Below are positions 32,836-40,468 of a stretch of 48,278 bases of DNA, in pieces (the stretch's first letter is position 1; each line of letters opens with the position of its first letter). Source of the stretch: Paludibacter sp. 221 (GTDB lineage Bacteria; Bacteroidota; Bacteroidia; Bacteroidales; Paludibacteraceae); contig NZ_QVMH01000010.1 in NCBI RefSeq assembly GCF_010501035.1, forward strand, positions 1 through 48,278. The letters run 5' to 3'. Both the position numbers and the translations under genes were made by a program. The notes below the pieces were generated by a model. The model was not told the DNA's origin, searched no databases, and saw only the letters and a program-made list of their open reading frames with translations.

Positions 32836-34701
32836 TTATTGTCGGTATAAGTATTCAAAGATTTCAAGCCGTATTTTTCTGGCTGTCTGAGTTTGTATGT
32901 CGCTTTTCTTATAGCTTATCTGATTAGGAGATATCCTGTACCGAATGAGAGGTCTATCGATTATAAAAAACATACCACCCCTTTTAGCTATTTCGGTCCA
33001 TAACTTATAATCTTCTGCATAGATATAATCCTTTTCGTATTTCAGGTTATTCTTTACAAGGAATTTCTTCCGGAGCATAACGGTAGGATGGAAGATATAG
33101 TTCGCTTCCAGAAAGTTGAACATTACTTGGTTGATGTAACCATTTTTTCCTGAGCTTGATAAAAACTCTTTCTTTTGGTCGAATGCTACCATTTGGCTTG
33201 AGCATATACTGATGTTTAGATTCCTTTCCATCACATCAACCTGTGTTTGCAGTCTATCCGGCATCATAATGTCATCAGCATCGAATCTGGCAATGTATTT
33301 TCCGGAGGCTGCGTTGATCCCGGTATTCAAAGCATCTACCAAGTTGTTTTCTATCCTTTCGATTAGCCGTATACGCTCGTCATCGAACGACCTGATAATA
33401 TTCACCGAATTGTCGGATGAACAGTCATCTATTATGATTAACTCAAAATTTCTATACGTTTGGCCGAGCACACTTGTGATGGATTCTTTTAAATACTGGT
33501 CTGCATTAAATACCGGCATCACTATCGATACCATGGGAGGCTCCAGTACTTGCTTATAAGTTTCTTCGATATCTCCTATCATCCGTTCGATGGTGAACTT
33601 CTCATCGTATAGTTTTTGAACATTCCCGGATAACATGCTGCACAGCTCAGGATTGTTTTTCAGTGTGAGGATCTTGTCCGTTATCTCATCGATATTCAGT
33701 GCCGGCATTTTATCGTCCGTCTGATATATTTTTAGCTTCAGGGCGTTTTTGTAGTCGGTAAATATCTCTTTTAGTCCATCTGTATCCGATACTATCATGG
33801 GTACTCCGTGCATTGCCATTTCTATTGCTGTATAGCTGCATTGCTCATGAAAGGACGGAACGATGCCGATATCGGCAGATGAATAGTATTCTGCGAGCTG
33901 ATGGTATGGGAGCTGTCCGAGAAAAGTCACGTATTCACGCATCCGGGCGTTTTTCTCAAAATACTCGTTTATCATTTCCTGAGTAATGTGGCCGGCCACA
34001 AGTAAACGGATATCCCGGTATCCTTTTTCCACCAGATTTTTTACGGCTGCCAGCAGATAAGGAAGTCCTTTGTTCCGGTTCATGGATCCTGCAAACAGGA
34101 TATTAAAACTGTTGTCTTTTTTATTCCGGATTACTTCGTGCCTGGTGATCGCATTGGATACCACTTTTGTGTCGGCATAACTTATTTTGTTTACAAAGCG
34201 TTCGGCCATCTCTGTAACACATATAACGGTATCCGCATTTGTATAACTCATCAGCTCATGCTCCGATGATATTCGGATTTCTTTTGCTGTTATATTTTTA
34301 TACGCTTCCTGGTTTGCGTCCAGAAATAAAGTGTACGGTAGGCAATGCAGATGTGTGATTATTTTGGCTCCGAATACATCCTTTATTTTTTCGGCAATGC
34401 CTATCAGGTTCAATGTGTGAAGGTGCAGGATGATGTCTGTTTTGTCCTGAAACAATCCATATGTTTTTTTGAATACAAAGTCATTTATCTTTTCCATTGC
34501 CCGGCTATCCTCCGGAGCAGGAAAATATATGCCGGTATAAAGCATGTCATCATTTTCTACTATGCCGGTATTCTTCTCCGAAAAAATCACTTCGATGTGG
34601 TGCACGGTTCCGGCGGTGATGTTTTCCTTCAGCATTTCGATGTGACGGTTTACTCCGGAGAATTGTCCATCTACAGATATATTTAATAGAAAAATGTTCA
34701 T
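32836..34701 (-). CDS. Fused GT4-GT2 glycosyltransferase, overlapping the tail fibre gene
   Basis: The 621-aa protein joins two enzymes. Residues 1-385 are a GT-B family 4 transferase: GQFSGVNRHIEML, THLHCLPY, AGSMNRNKGLPYLLAAV and the EX7E motif E286...E294 (EQCSYTAIE). Residues 391-621 are a GT-A family 2 transferase starting VSIVMPVFNADQYLKESITSVLGQT, with DADD at 474-477. Its start codon overlaps the stop of the tail fibre gene by 4 bases, so it is translated in step with it. It may glycosylate the fibre, or alter host surface sugars in the lysogen; the sequence does not decide. Confidence 0.85.
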   Translation of the reverse strand: MNIFLLNISVDGQFSGVNRHIEMLKENITAGTVHHIEVIFSEKNTGIVENDDMLYTGIYFPAPEDSRAMEKINDFVFKKTYGLFQDKTDIILHLHTLNLIGIAEKIKDVFGAKIITHLHCLPYTLFLDANQEAYKNITAKEIRISSEHELMSYTNADTVICVTEMAERFVNKISYADTKVVSNAITRHEVIRNKKDNSFNILFAGSMNRNKGLPYLLAAVKNLVEKGYRDIRLLVAGHITQEMINEYFEKNARMREYVTFLGQLPYHQLAEYYSSADIGIVPSFHEQCSYTAIEMAMHGVPMIVSDTDGLKEIFTDYKNALKLKIYQTDDKMPALNIDEITDKILTLKNNPELCSMLSGNVQKLYDEKFTIERMIGDIEETYKQVLEPPMVSIVMPVFNADQYLKESITSVLGQTYRNFELIIIDDCSSDNSVNIIRSFDDERIRLIERIENNLVDALNTGINAASGKYIARFDADDIMMPDRLQTQVDVMERNLNISICSSQMVAFDQKKEFLSSSGKNGYINQVMFNFLEANYIFHPTVMLRKKFLVKNNLKYEKDYIYAEDYKLWTEIAKRGGMFFIIDRPLIRYRISPNQISYKKSDIQTQTARKIRLEIFEYLYRQ

Positions 34702-35543
34702 GATATACCTAATAATGTTTTTACTTGTTCAATGCTTATGTGTGTAAGTCTGTGAGAGTTGTTTGAGTCATAATAATAAACATAAAAACCACTGATAAGT
34801 AGAATGTCATCTGAAAATTCAGGAGTACTTATATCAATAAACTCTCCACTTATTCTTATTTTATGAGGTGCAGATATATCAAGCTCAGCGGAATCTATTT
34901 TGAGTTTTGAATCAACAATAAGATTGAAGTCTGAATTACTGTGAATACCAGTAGCTTCTTCATCCAAATTGTCTACAAAATCCATGAGAGCTCCTGATAT
35001 TATGATATACCTATTCGGGTTGCTTCCTGATTCAATGGTAACTTCGTTTGGAGATTTAATTTTTTCGGCAAAAGTAGCACTCGTCGCCGTATTGGCCGAG
35101 GTTGCTTTTAGTACAGTTCCGGAACCGCTTGGATCATAAACGCTTTTTTTCATGTAATCGGATAAGTCCGGAATAACCGGTATATCCGTTTTTTTGGCTA
35201 CTTCTCCACCATTGTAAAGCAGTTTTGCTCCGTCTGTCATTTGAAAGTTAAAACTTTTTTGACTTAACATTCCCAGATCATCAGTTGCTGCAGTTCCGGT
35301 GATAACGCTGATCACTCCTCCTTCGAGCTCAAACCAACTCTTTTCTGCCATCTGATTTGCATGTATCTGAATCTTTCCGCTTGAAACTACATTGAACGCA
35401 TTTGACACGGATCCGGCGGTGATGTTTTTATAAAATCTATCCAGTGAAACCCATCCTATTTTTCCTCTCGGAATATCTGCTGTTATCCTTACTGCATCGT
35501 TGGTTGGATCGTATTCAACACCATTATCATTTAATTTTCCCAT
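34698..35543 (-). CDS. Phage tail fibre-like protein
   Basis: The 281-aa protein starts MGKLNDNGVEYDPTNDAVRITADIPRG and is rich in Ser, Thr, Asn and Asp with short beta-prone repeats. It contains the linker DIPVIPDLSDYMKKSVYDPSGSGTVLKATSANTATSATFAEKI, a pattern common in phage tail fibre and baseplate-appendage proteins (YMKKSVYDPxGxG). The C-terminal half is beta-rich (FNLIVDSKLKIDSAELDISAPHKIRISGEFIDI). It lies directly behind a tail/baseplate protein gene, 11 bases away, and overlaps the fused glycosyltransferase. Host-receptor binding is likely but not shown. Confidence 0.7.
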   Translation of the reverse strand: MGKLNDNGVEYDPTNDAVRITADIPRGKIGWVSLDRFYKNITAGSVSNAFNVVSSGKIQIHANQMAEKSWFELEGGVISVITGTAATDDLGMLSQKSFNFQMTDGAKLLYNGGEVAKKTDIPVIPDLSDYMKKSVYDPSGSGTVLKATSANTATSATFAEKIKSPNEVTIESGSNPNRYIIISGALMDFVDNLDEEATGIHSNSDFNLIVDSKLKIDSAELDISAPHKIRISGEFIDISTPEFSDDILLISGFYVYYYDSNNSHRLTHISIEQVKTLLGIS

Positions 35544-35554
35544 ATTTTATATTG

Positions 35555-36703
35555 TTAATTCGATGTTAGAACATTTCCATCATTATCTGTAAGTATTTCT
35601 CCATAATTATCAGTCAGTACGGTTGGTGGATATATCTCGAAATCTCCGTCGATAGGACTTTGCAGACTTCCGGCATCCACCATTTCAATATTCAGTAGTA
35701 TGCTCTCCGGTATGGTTTGTCTTTTCGCATATCCGGGCGATGCAGTTACCAGGCATGGCAGCCATTCGCCGTTTTCCTGCAGATATATCTCATCCGATGT
35801 CAGTAGGTCGTTGATGAACTGCAGATCGAGTGTAGGGCGGAAGCCTGTTTCTGCTTCAATAATTGTAGTGGCTGTTTCACGTCGCCTACTTTTCTCCAGA
35901 TCGTTTATATCGGAATTGTACTTATTATAAGTGTTATCAGCTGTAAATTCAGGCGTGTATTTTGCTTTTCCTTTCAGTTCCAGATACTCAAATACATTCA
36001 GCGAGTTGCGAAACTGAAGTAAATAACGTTCTTCCAGTAGGCTGTCGGATATATTAATGGTGCATGCTATTACTCCATTTACTTTTATCTGCAGTTCCTT
36101 TATACTATCCGGGTTTGGAAAATAATTCTGAAAAAAACGGATCATATCTATATGTACCGGTACTCCAATTTCATAAGCAGATAATGTTTTTGACCCTCCG
36201 GTGTCAGATACCAGTTCAATAGTTTCATTTAGAGGATTCAGGAAGTATAATTCACGCAATTCGTTCCTTCTCATTTTTATAACCTTCTGGTTGCTTCTGG
36301 TTGTAAAAAGAAATTGATTTAATGGATTCAGAAATCGATATGTGAAAATATCCAGATTATTCTTACTCAGAATACGTTGCATTGTCTTGGATGTTCCTCC
36401 CTGCAATGCAAATCCGGAGAAGAAATAATCCACACATTGCAGTGAGTATGATTGAAGCTCGCCGGTCGAAATTATTTCGTCTCCGGTAAAAACATCTCCT
36501 ACAAATGATTTGAGTATATCCTGGATGTCGAACTCAATATGAAAAACGCCCGGTGAAACAAAATAAGGATATGCGGTGAATGCCATTGTACGGTTGGCCA
36601 CACTTACAGTAACTGTAACGAGGGAATTATCATTTGTCTCCAGTATGAATAATACCGGATTTCCTGTAAAAGCGTATTGTCCTGGTTGTTTTATTGCATT
36701 CAT
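35555..36703 (-). CDS. Phage tail/baseplate-region protein
   Basis: The 382-aa product, from ATG at 36703, has no catalytic motif: QPGQYAFTGNPVLFILETNDNSLVTVTV, a beta-rich N-terminal region, and a C terminus with tandem DNYGEILTDNDGNVLTSN. A TTG nine bases upstream keeps the frame, but it overlaps a TACTTTTG box (36710-36717), so the ATG is preferred. The protein resembles large beta-rich structural proteins found between tape measure and fibre genes in Bacteroidetes prophages. It is preceded by a terminator (36743-36779) and thus probably starts a new transcript that includes the fibre and glycosyltransferase genes. Confidence 0.6.
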   Translation of the reverse strand: MNAIKQPGQYAFTGNPVLFILETNDNSLVTVTVSVANRTMAFTAYPYFVSPGVFHIEFDIQDILKSFVGDVFTGDEIISTGELQSYSLQCVDYFFSGFALQGGTSKTMQRILSKNNLDIFTYRFLNPLNQFLFTTRSNQKVIKMRRNELRELYFLNPLNETIELVSDTGGSKTLSAYEIGVPVHIDMIRFFQNYFPNPDSIKELQIKVNGVIACTINISDSLLEERYLLQFRNSLNVFEYLELKGKAKYTPEFTADNTYNKYNSDINDLEKSRRRETATTIIEAETGFRPTLDLQFINDLLTSDEIYLQENGEWLPCLVTASPGYAKRQTIPESILLNIEMVDAGSLQSPIDGDFEIYPPTVLTDNYGEILTDNDGNVLTSN

Positions 36704-36742
36704 CAATAGCAAAAGTATAAAAGTGAAAGCGGTGTCAAAAGG

Positions 36743-36779
36743 ACAAAAAAAACCTCATTCGTTTTGATGAATGAGGTTT
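36743..36779 (-). terminator. Phage rho-independent terminator
   Basis: aaacctcattc (36750-36760) and gaatgaggttt (36769-36779) form an 11-bp perfect stem. On the minus strand it is followed by eight T. It ends transcription after the 116-aa gene, and its T run is part of a 13-base sequence shared with 47351-47363. Confidence 0.8.
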
Positions 36780-36805
36780 AATAGGATAGTAATTTCAGAA
36801 CCGGT

Positions 36806-37156
36806 TTATAATCCGAATAAATCTTTGAGCTTTTTATTGACGGCTTCACGTCGGCGTTCGGCCGAAAGGTTCTTATAAGCATCTTTGGCTTTGGGGTCGC
36901 CAACGTTATACTCCAGGTCGATGGCGAGCTTGAGCTTTCCTTCGGCTACTCCCTGATGATACCATTGGTAGGGTTCGCTCTCCGGATCCTGCAGCTCGGC
37001 CATGAGTTGCTCCGGATTTGTTTTCTCGGCAAGCAACAGGCATATATCTTCAAAATCCAACTGCAGCATACCACAACGGTAAACGGCATCTTTTACCGAC
37101 ATGGAGGAAAGTATAGGACGTTCGTCCTTTTTTTGTTCTTCAGTATTTTCCTTCAT
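36806..37156 (-). CDS. Small phage protein, function unknown
   Basis: The 116-aa protein is charged and helical: SVKDAVYRCGMLQLDFEDICLLLAE, then PESEPYQWYHQGVAEGKLKLAIDLEYNVGDPKAKDAYKNLSAERRREAVNKKLKDLFG. The first segment looks like a helix-turn-helix scaffold and the W/Y-rich middle with a basic end could bind DNA or a structural partner. It is the last of three small genes (37680 to 36806) sharing orientation and tight spacing, followed directly by a terminator. No family recognised. Confidence 0.6.
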   Translation of the reverse strand: MKENTEEQKKDERPILSSMSVKDAVYRCGMLQLDFEDICLLLAEKTNPEQLMAELQDPESEPYQWYHQGVAEGKLKLAIDLEYNVGDPKAKDAYKNLSAERRREAVNKKLKDLFGL

Positions 37157-37168
37157 TTTTATTATAAG

Positions 37169-37447
37169 TTATTTTTCAAAAGTAGTGATTTTATTAGGAA
37201 TCATTTGTTTTAAATTATTTCTTACATCGAGTAAATAGGCTATCAGGTCGATAAATTTATCCTGCTCTTCCTGAGAGCACGTTGTGAGTAATTTAGATAT
37301 TTCGTCCTGTACTTGCGATAGGCTTTCATAAGCCATTGCAGGGAATGATTCCCAAGGGGAATCAACATCATACCATTCATTCAATGTTTCTGCCATTCGG
37401 GGTGTGATAGTTACATTGCCTATTTTAAATTCCACCGGATTACTCAT
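37169..37447 (-). CDS. Small phage protein, function unknown
   Basis: The 92-aa protein (MSNPVEFKIGNVTITPRMAETLNEWYDVDSPW...) is acidic and helical with no recognised domain. Its start overlaps the stop of the upstream 78-aa gene by 4 bases (ATGA), and it ends 12 bases before the 116-aa gene, so the three are one translation-coupled unit. The early phrase TITPRMAETLNEW followed by long acidic helices would fit a small virion or regulatory protein, but nothing more can be said. Confidence 0.6.
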   Translation of the reverse strand: MSNPVEFKIGNVTITPRMAETLNEWYDVDSPWESFPAMAYESLSQVQDEISKLLTTCSQEEQDKFIDLIAYLLDVRNNLKQMIPNKITTFEK

Positions 37448-37680
37448 AACTGCACCCTCCTTTCACTCATACGTATATCTACCAGTACTTCTCCTGTTAG
37501 TATGGTAAGGATGGTTTCGTCACTATCATGGTGTAGTGTTACCCTGTTTTTAGTTTTTAAAACTGAGCACAAGTCGCGTGCAAAGCTCATTACCGATGCT
37601 TTTGTTACTTCTTTTGAAAACAGCTGCGAGTTGTGCAGCACATCTGCCGGAGGTACGGCAGGAATAGGATTCTTTTTCAT
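37444..37680 (-). CDS. Small phage protein, function unknown
   Basis: The 78-aa protein (MKKNPIPAVPPADVLHNSQLFSKEVTKASVMSFARDLCSVL...) ends RVTLHHDSDETILTILTGEVLVDIRMSERRVQL, an alpha-then-beta pattern. It is the first of the three-gene unit and lies just after the structured 420-base intergenic region, where its promoter should be. No family recognised. Confidence 0.55.
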   Translation of the reverse strand: MKKNPIPAVPPADVLHNSQLFSKEVTKASVMSFARDLCSVLKTKNRVTLHHDSDETILTILTGEVLVDIRMSERRVQL

Positions 37681-38101
37681 TTCGGATTGTTTAGCATTTT
37701 AGTTGTAAGGCAAAAACAAAGCAGTGCCTATATCCTGCTGCTAAACAATCCTTACGGAGAAATTACCGGGCTTACCGGCTCAGAATACGGACACTGCCGT
37801 TTATCAATAAGTATTTTTCAGACATAAAAAAACCACCTGTCTTTGCAGTGGTGGAGAATTACTTCTCCGCAATAAATTGTTTAGCACTGCAAATATAGGT
37901 GTTTTTTTGAAACAGGCAAGAGAAACTATTGATTTTCTTGATTCTATTGTAAATCCAGAACCAACTGTTTTCTTGAAATGTTAATAAAACGGGAATTCCC
38001 GTTTTTTAAATAAACCTCAATGAAATTTTTACTATCATCGTTTTTCTATTTAAGCATACAACAAAGTATTCAGTTGCCTTTATGATAAAGGCGACCGAAT
38101 A
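37681..38101. other. Structured phage intergenic region with repeated palindromes
   Basis: No gene is seen. ggattgtttagca (37684-37696) pairs perfectly with tgctaaacaatcc (37739-37751). A third related copy, in the first orientation, lies at about 37876-37890 (attgtttagcactgc), with cggagaa/ttctccg extensions at about 37754-37760 and 37862-37869. A terminator for the upstream BRCT-like genes is at 37826-37854, and TATATTTG on the minus strand (37890-37897) is a possible -7 box. Confidence 0.6.
37826..37854 (-). terminator. Terminator after the BRCT-like pair
   Basis: On the minus strand ccac-ca-ctg ... cag-gtgg forms a stem with a small bulge, followed by seven T. It lies about 250 bases beyond the stop of the 148-aa gene. 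Confidence 0.55.
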
Positions 38102-38548
38102 TCAAAATAAATTACCTTGTTGAATCTGTTTTTTGCTTACCTTATATTTTTTGATTAAGTCGTCCAATAAATCATCATTAGTGTTTTTGATTCTGTTTTC
38201 CAGATACCATATCAAGTGGTTTTCTGATATATACTTCATGCGTCGGTATGGAGAACTGTTCTGGTTTAGCTTATCCTCAATATCCTGAATAAAACTATTG
38301 TTAAAATTATCTATAATATCGTTGCCTATTATTATTACAGATATATCTTTATCAAGGTCTTTTTTTCTGGCAAATGCTCCAAGATTACCTAACGCCTGAA
38401 ATAAATAATCTGTATTTCCGGAGAAGCCCTCAGTTAAAAATACTTCTTTTCCATAAAAACCATTCATTTCTTCGATGCTTCCATAGTTCAATATAGTAAG
38501 TAAGTTTAAACCTTCGGGGGTTATTTTGATATATTCTTTTTTAGCCAT
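38102..38548 (-). CDS. BRCT-like protein, second of a pair (prophage cargo)
   Basis: The 148-aa protein has a central segment (about 31-118) that follows the BRCT pattern: beta FYGKEVFLTEGF, a helix NTDYLFQALGNLGAFARKK, beta ISVIIIGNDII and YISENHLIWYLENRI in place of the conserved W helix. A C-terminal helical tail (LDDLIKKYKVSKKQIQQGN) resembles a small interaction module. It starts one base after the stop of the first BRCT protein, so they are made together and may form a heterodimer. No enzyme motif. BRCT domains bind phosphopeptides or DNA ends. The call rests on pattern only. Confidence 0.55.
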   Translation of the reverse strand: MAKKEYIKITPEGLNLLTILNYGSIEEMNGFYGKEVFLTEGFSGNTDYLFQALGNLGAFARKKDLDKDISVIIIGNDIIDNFNNSFIQDIEDKLNQNSSPYRRMKYISENHLIWYLENRIKNTNDDLLDDLIKKYKVSKKQIQQGNLF

Positions 38549-38549
38549 A

Positions 38550-39143
38550 TTATTTATTAAATATTGGGATTAATATCTCTTTTAATTCATTTTCATTTAT
38601 AACTTTAATATTACATCCGGATTGATTTAACTGATTAATTTTTTCAATTTTTTTAGGGCCTGCTTCAGTTCCTACACAGACAATATTAGTTTTAGAAGAA
38701 ATACTTGTGTTCACATCTGCACCCAAACATTTCAAATAATAAGCTAATGTGTCTCGAATAGGATATTTTTCAAAAATTCCAGTTATAACTACTTTTTTGT
38801 CGTAAAAAATAGTTTCAGTATTTACAACGTTGATAAGATCCTTAATAGTATTTTCCTTTGATATTTTGTGTTTTTCAAATTCTTTAGCATTAAAACCGAA
38901 GGTACTTTTTAATTGATTTCTAATTTCTCTGTTTTTTCTATATTCTTCTGTACTTTGGAAAATAACGATTAAATCCTTATTTAATTTATCAATAATTCTA
39001 TGATATTCAGTGTTTGAATAAAACTCAGATGCTTCAAATGCTTTATACATTAAATTTAAACCTAACAAAATATTATCCAATCCTAATTCATTAACTTCAT
39101 TATTTAAAAGATTGAATAGTTCTTTTTGTGAAATGTTTTCCAT
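38550..39143 (-). CDS. BRCT-domain protein, first of a pair (prophage cargo)
   Basis: The 197-aa protein has an N-terminal helical region (about 1-108) and a C-terminal BRCT domain (about 113-192): YDKKVVITGIFE, YYLKCLGADVNTSISSKTNIVCVG, then AGPKKIEKINQLNQSGCNIKVINENEL. This is the NAD-ligase/polymerase-exonuclease type of BRCT, with the conserved TG and the KT-x-x-V-x-G segment. No catalytic domain is attached. The gene is very AT-rich compared with tail genes, suggesting separate acquisition. With its partner it could act in DNA repair, replication of the phage, or defence; the role is unknown. Confidence 0.75.
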   Translation of the reverse strand: MENISQKELFNLLNNEVNELGLDNILLGLNLMYKAFEASEFYSNTEYHRIIDKLNKDLIVIFQSTEEYRKNREIRNQLKSTFGFNAKEFEKHKISKENTIKDLINVVNTETIFYDKKVVITGIFEKYPIRDTLAYYLKCLGADVNTSISSKTNIVCVGTEAGPKKIEKINQLNQSGCNIKVINENELKEILIPIFNK

Positions 39144-39155
39144 AATATAATTAGT

Positions 39156-39578
39156 TTATTTTGTTCGTGTGCCTGTAACAATAGTTGGAGAGTACCAATA
39201 AAATCGGCACTCTTGTCCATAATAATCCCATGTAACGAGTTCTCCTTCTAACGATTTTTTGTCTATTCTTTTTAAATTAAAAATAAATTGGGGTGCACAC
39301 TTTCTATCCTGATATACCCGTTGAAAATTTAGGATAATAGAATCGTTTCTTTCTTCCCAGGATGATGACCTTACTTCTTTTCCATCGTAATCTACTGACT
39401 GTATCGTTCCATCGGCCATCAGCCGGAGGTTAATGTGTCCTACATTGTCTAAGTTCTGCCGATACTCCAGTTTCCACTCCGAGTTATCAAACGATTCGGG
39501 GAAATCAATTTCAGTTTCTTTTTCTTTGCACGCTGTAATGGCAAGCATGAGAATTAGGAATAAGCATGTTTTTTTCAT
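39156..39578 (-). CDS. Small lipoprotein (prophage cargo)
   Basis: The 140-aa protein has a type II signal peptide (MKKTCLFLILMLAITAC) with lipobox cysteine 17. The mature part looks like a lipocalin-type or extracellular beta-barrel domain: WKLEYRQNLDNVGHINLRLMADGTIQSVDY, DSIILNFQR, SLEGELVTWDYYGQE. It would be a membrane lipoprotein expressed from the prophage. A TATCTTTG box (39606-39613, minus strand) lies about 28 bases before its ATG, so it may be transcribed independently in the lysogen. A role in superinfection exclusion is possible but not shown. Confidence 0.75.
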   Translation of the reverse strand: MKKTCLFLILMLAITACKEKETEIDFPESFDNSEWKLEYRQNLDNVGHINLRLMADGTIQSVDYDGKEVRSSSWEERNDSIILNFQRVYQDRKCAPQFIFNLKRIDKKSLEGELVTWDYYGQECRFYWYSPTIVTGTRTK

Positions 39579-39630
39579 AAGCTACAGGTGTTAAATTATT
39601 CAAGCCAAAGATAATGAATATTTTAACAAA

Positions 39631-39664
39631 TAAAAAAAGCCTGCTTTAAAAAAAAGCAGGCTTT
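39631..39664 (-). terminator. Terminator after hicB
   Basis: aaagcctgcttt (39636-39647) pairs perfectly with aaagcaggcttt (39653-39664); on the minus strand seven T follow. It closes the hicAB transcript. Confidence 0.8.
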
Positions 39665-39695
39665 GAGCTGATGCAAAAGTATTCAATTGTTGTAG

Positions 39696-40100
39696 TTAAT
39701 TAATAAAATGCACCTGCTCCAGGTCTTTTGCAAAACGGTTCAGCCCGTCTTGTATTTTTTTTACGGTTTCAGGGTTTGGCTTTCGTGTACCTGATGCGTA
39801 ATGCCAAAGCTGTTTTTGATTAATTCCGGTAATCTTTTCCAAACCCGATTTCGACAGAATACCGTCATAATAATTCAGGAAAGAGGCCACATCGTATTCA
39901 TAAACAAAATCGAGTGCAGGAACCTGTTTTTTTTCTTCCGCATACATCTCTTTCAGCTCGTTGTAGGCCTGTAGAAATTCCTCTTTAGCTTCTTCTACCG
40001 TATTGCCCTGCCCATTCAGCCCGAAATCGAACTTATCTTCATTCATATACAACGAATAAAAACCGTCAGTTCCTCTTTCGATAATAACTTTTGCTTTCAT
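39696..40100 (-). CDS. hicB: HicB-family antitoxin
   Basis: The 134-aa protein has the HicB N-terminal RNase H-like domain (KAKVIIERGTDGFYSLYMNEDKFDFGLNGQGNTVEEAKEEFLQAYNELK) and a C-terminal XRE-type helix-turn-helix (about 95-130, GLEKITGINQKQLWHYASGTRKPNPETVKKI). It neutralises HicA and represses its own promoter. It follows hicA by 25 bases, toxin first, as usual. A terminator lies directly downstream. Confidence 0.88.
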   Translation of the reverse strand: MKAKVIIERGTDGFYSLYMNEDKFDFGLNGQGNTVEEAKEEFLQAYNELKEMYAEEKKQVPALDFVYEYDVASFLNYYDGILSKSGLEKITGINQKQLWHYASGTRKPNPETVKKIQDGLNRFAKDLEQVHFIN

Positions 40101-40125
40101 AGTTTTTATTTTTTACAGGCGGGGG

Positions 40126-40311
40126 TTATTTCAACCCCGCCTTAGTTAAGATACTGTTTAATGTCCCTTTGGGTACTTCCTGTGTTTTGTGCCGTCCTAC
40201 GGGGAAGCTCTGTTTTGTTGTCGGACTGTAATACCAGTCGTGGTTTCCGCCGTTCCTCTTAATGTAGCACCCTGCACTTTCGAGGATTTTTCTTAGCTCT
40301 GAATACTTCAT
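40126..40311 (-). CDS. hicA: HicA-family mRNA interferase toxin
   Basis: The 61-aa protein is a standard HicA: MKYSELRKILESAGCYIKRNGGNHDWYYSP, with the catalytic histidine H24 in GGNHDWY, then FPVGRHKTQEVPKGTLNSILTKAG. It is a double-stranded-RNA-binding-fold endoribonuclease cleaving mRNA. It has its own promoter (40346-40377) and is paired with hicB, forming the second toxin-antitoxin module of the cargo island. Confidence 0.9.
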   Translation of the reverse strand: MKYSELRKILESAGCYIKRNGGNHDWYYSPTTKQSFPVGRHKTQEVPKGTLNSILTKAGLK

Positions 40312-40345
40312 AATGTCAAAGATGTTTTATTAATTAACTACATTA

Positions 40346-40377
40346 CAAAGATAACTATTTTTCTACTACTATGCAAA
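40346..40377 (-). promoter_or_regulatory. Promoter of hicAB
   Basis: Minus strand: TTTG (40374-40377), 20-nt spacer, TATCTTTG (40346-40353). Transcription would begin about 28 bases before the hicA start. Confidence 0.7.
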
Positions 40378-40408
40378 TTATTTAGAGTAATATTTCGATT
40401 ATTTTTCA

Positions 40409-40436
40409 AAAAAAATCCCTGCTAATAAAGCAGGGA
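40409..40436 (-). terminator. Terminator after higA
   Basis: tccctgct (40416-40423) and agcaggga (40429-40436) form an 8-bp stem followed by eight T on the minus strand. Confidence 0.8.
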
Positions 40437-40468
40437 GAACATCCGAGATATGTAGATATGTTGACTAC

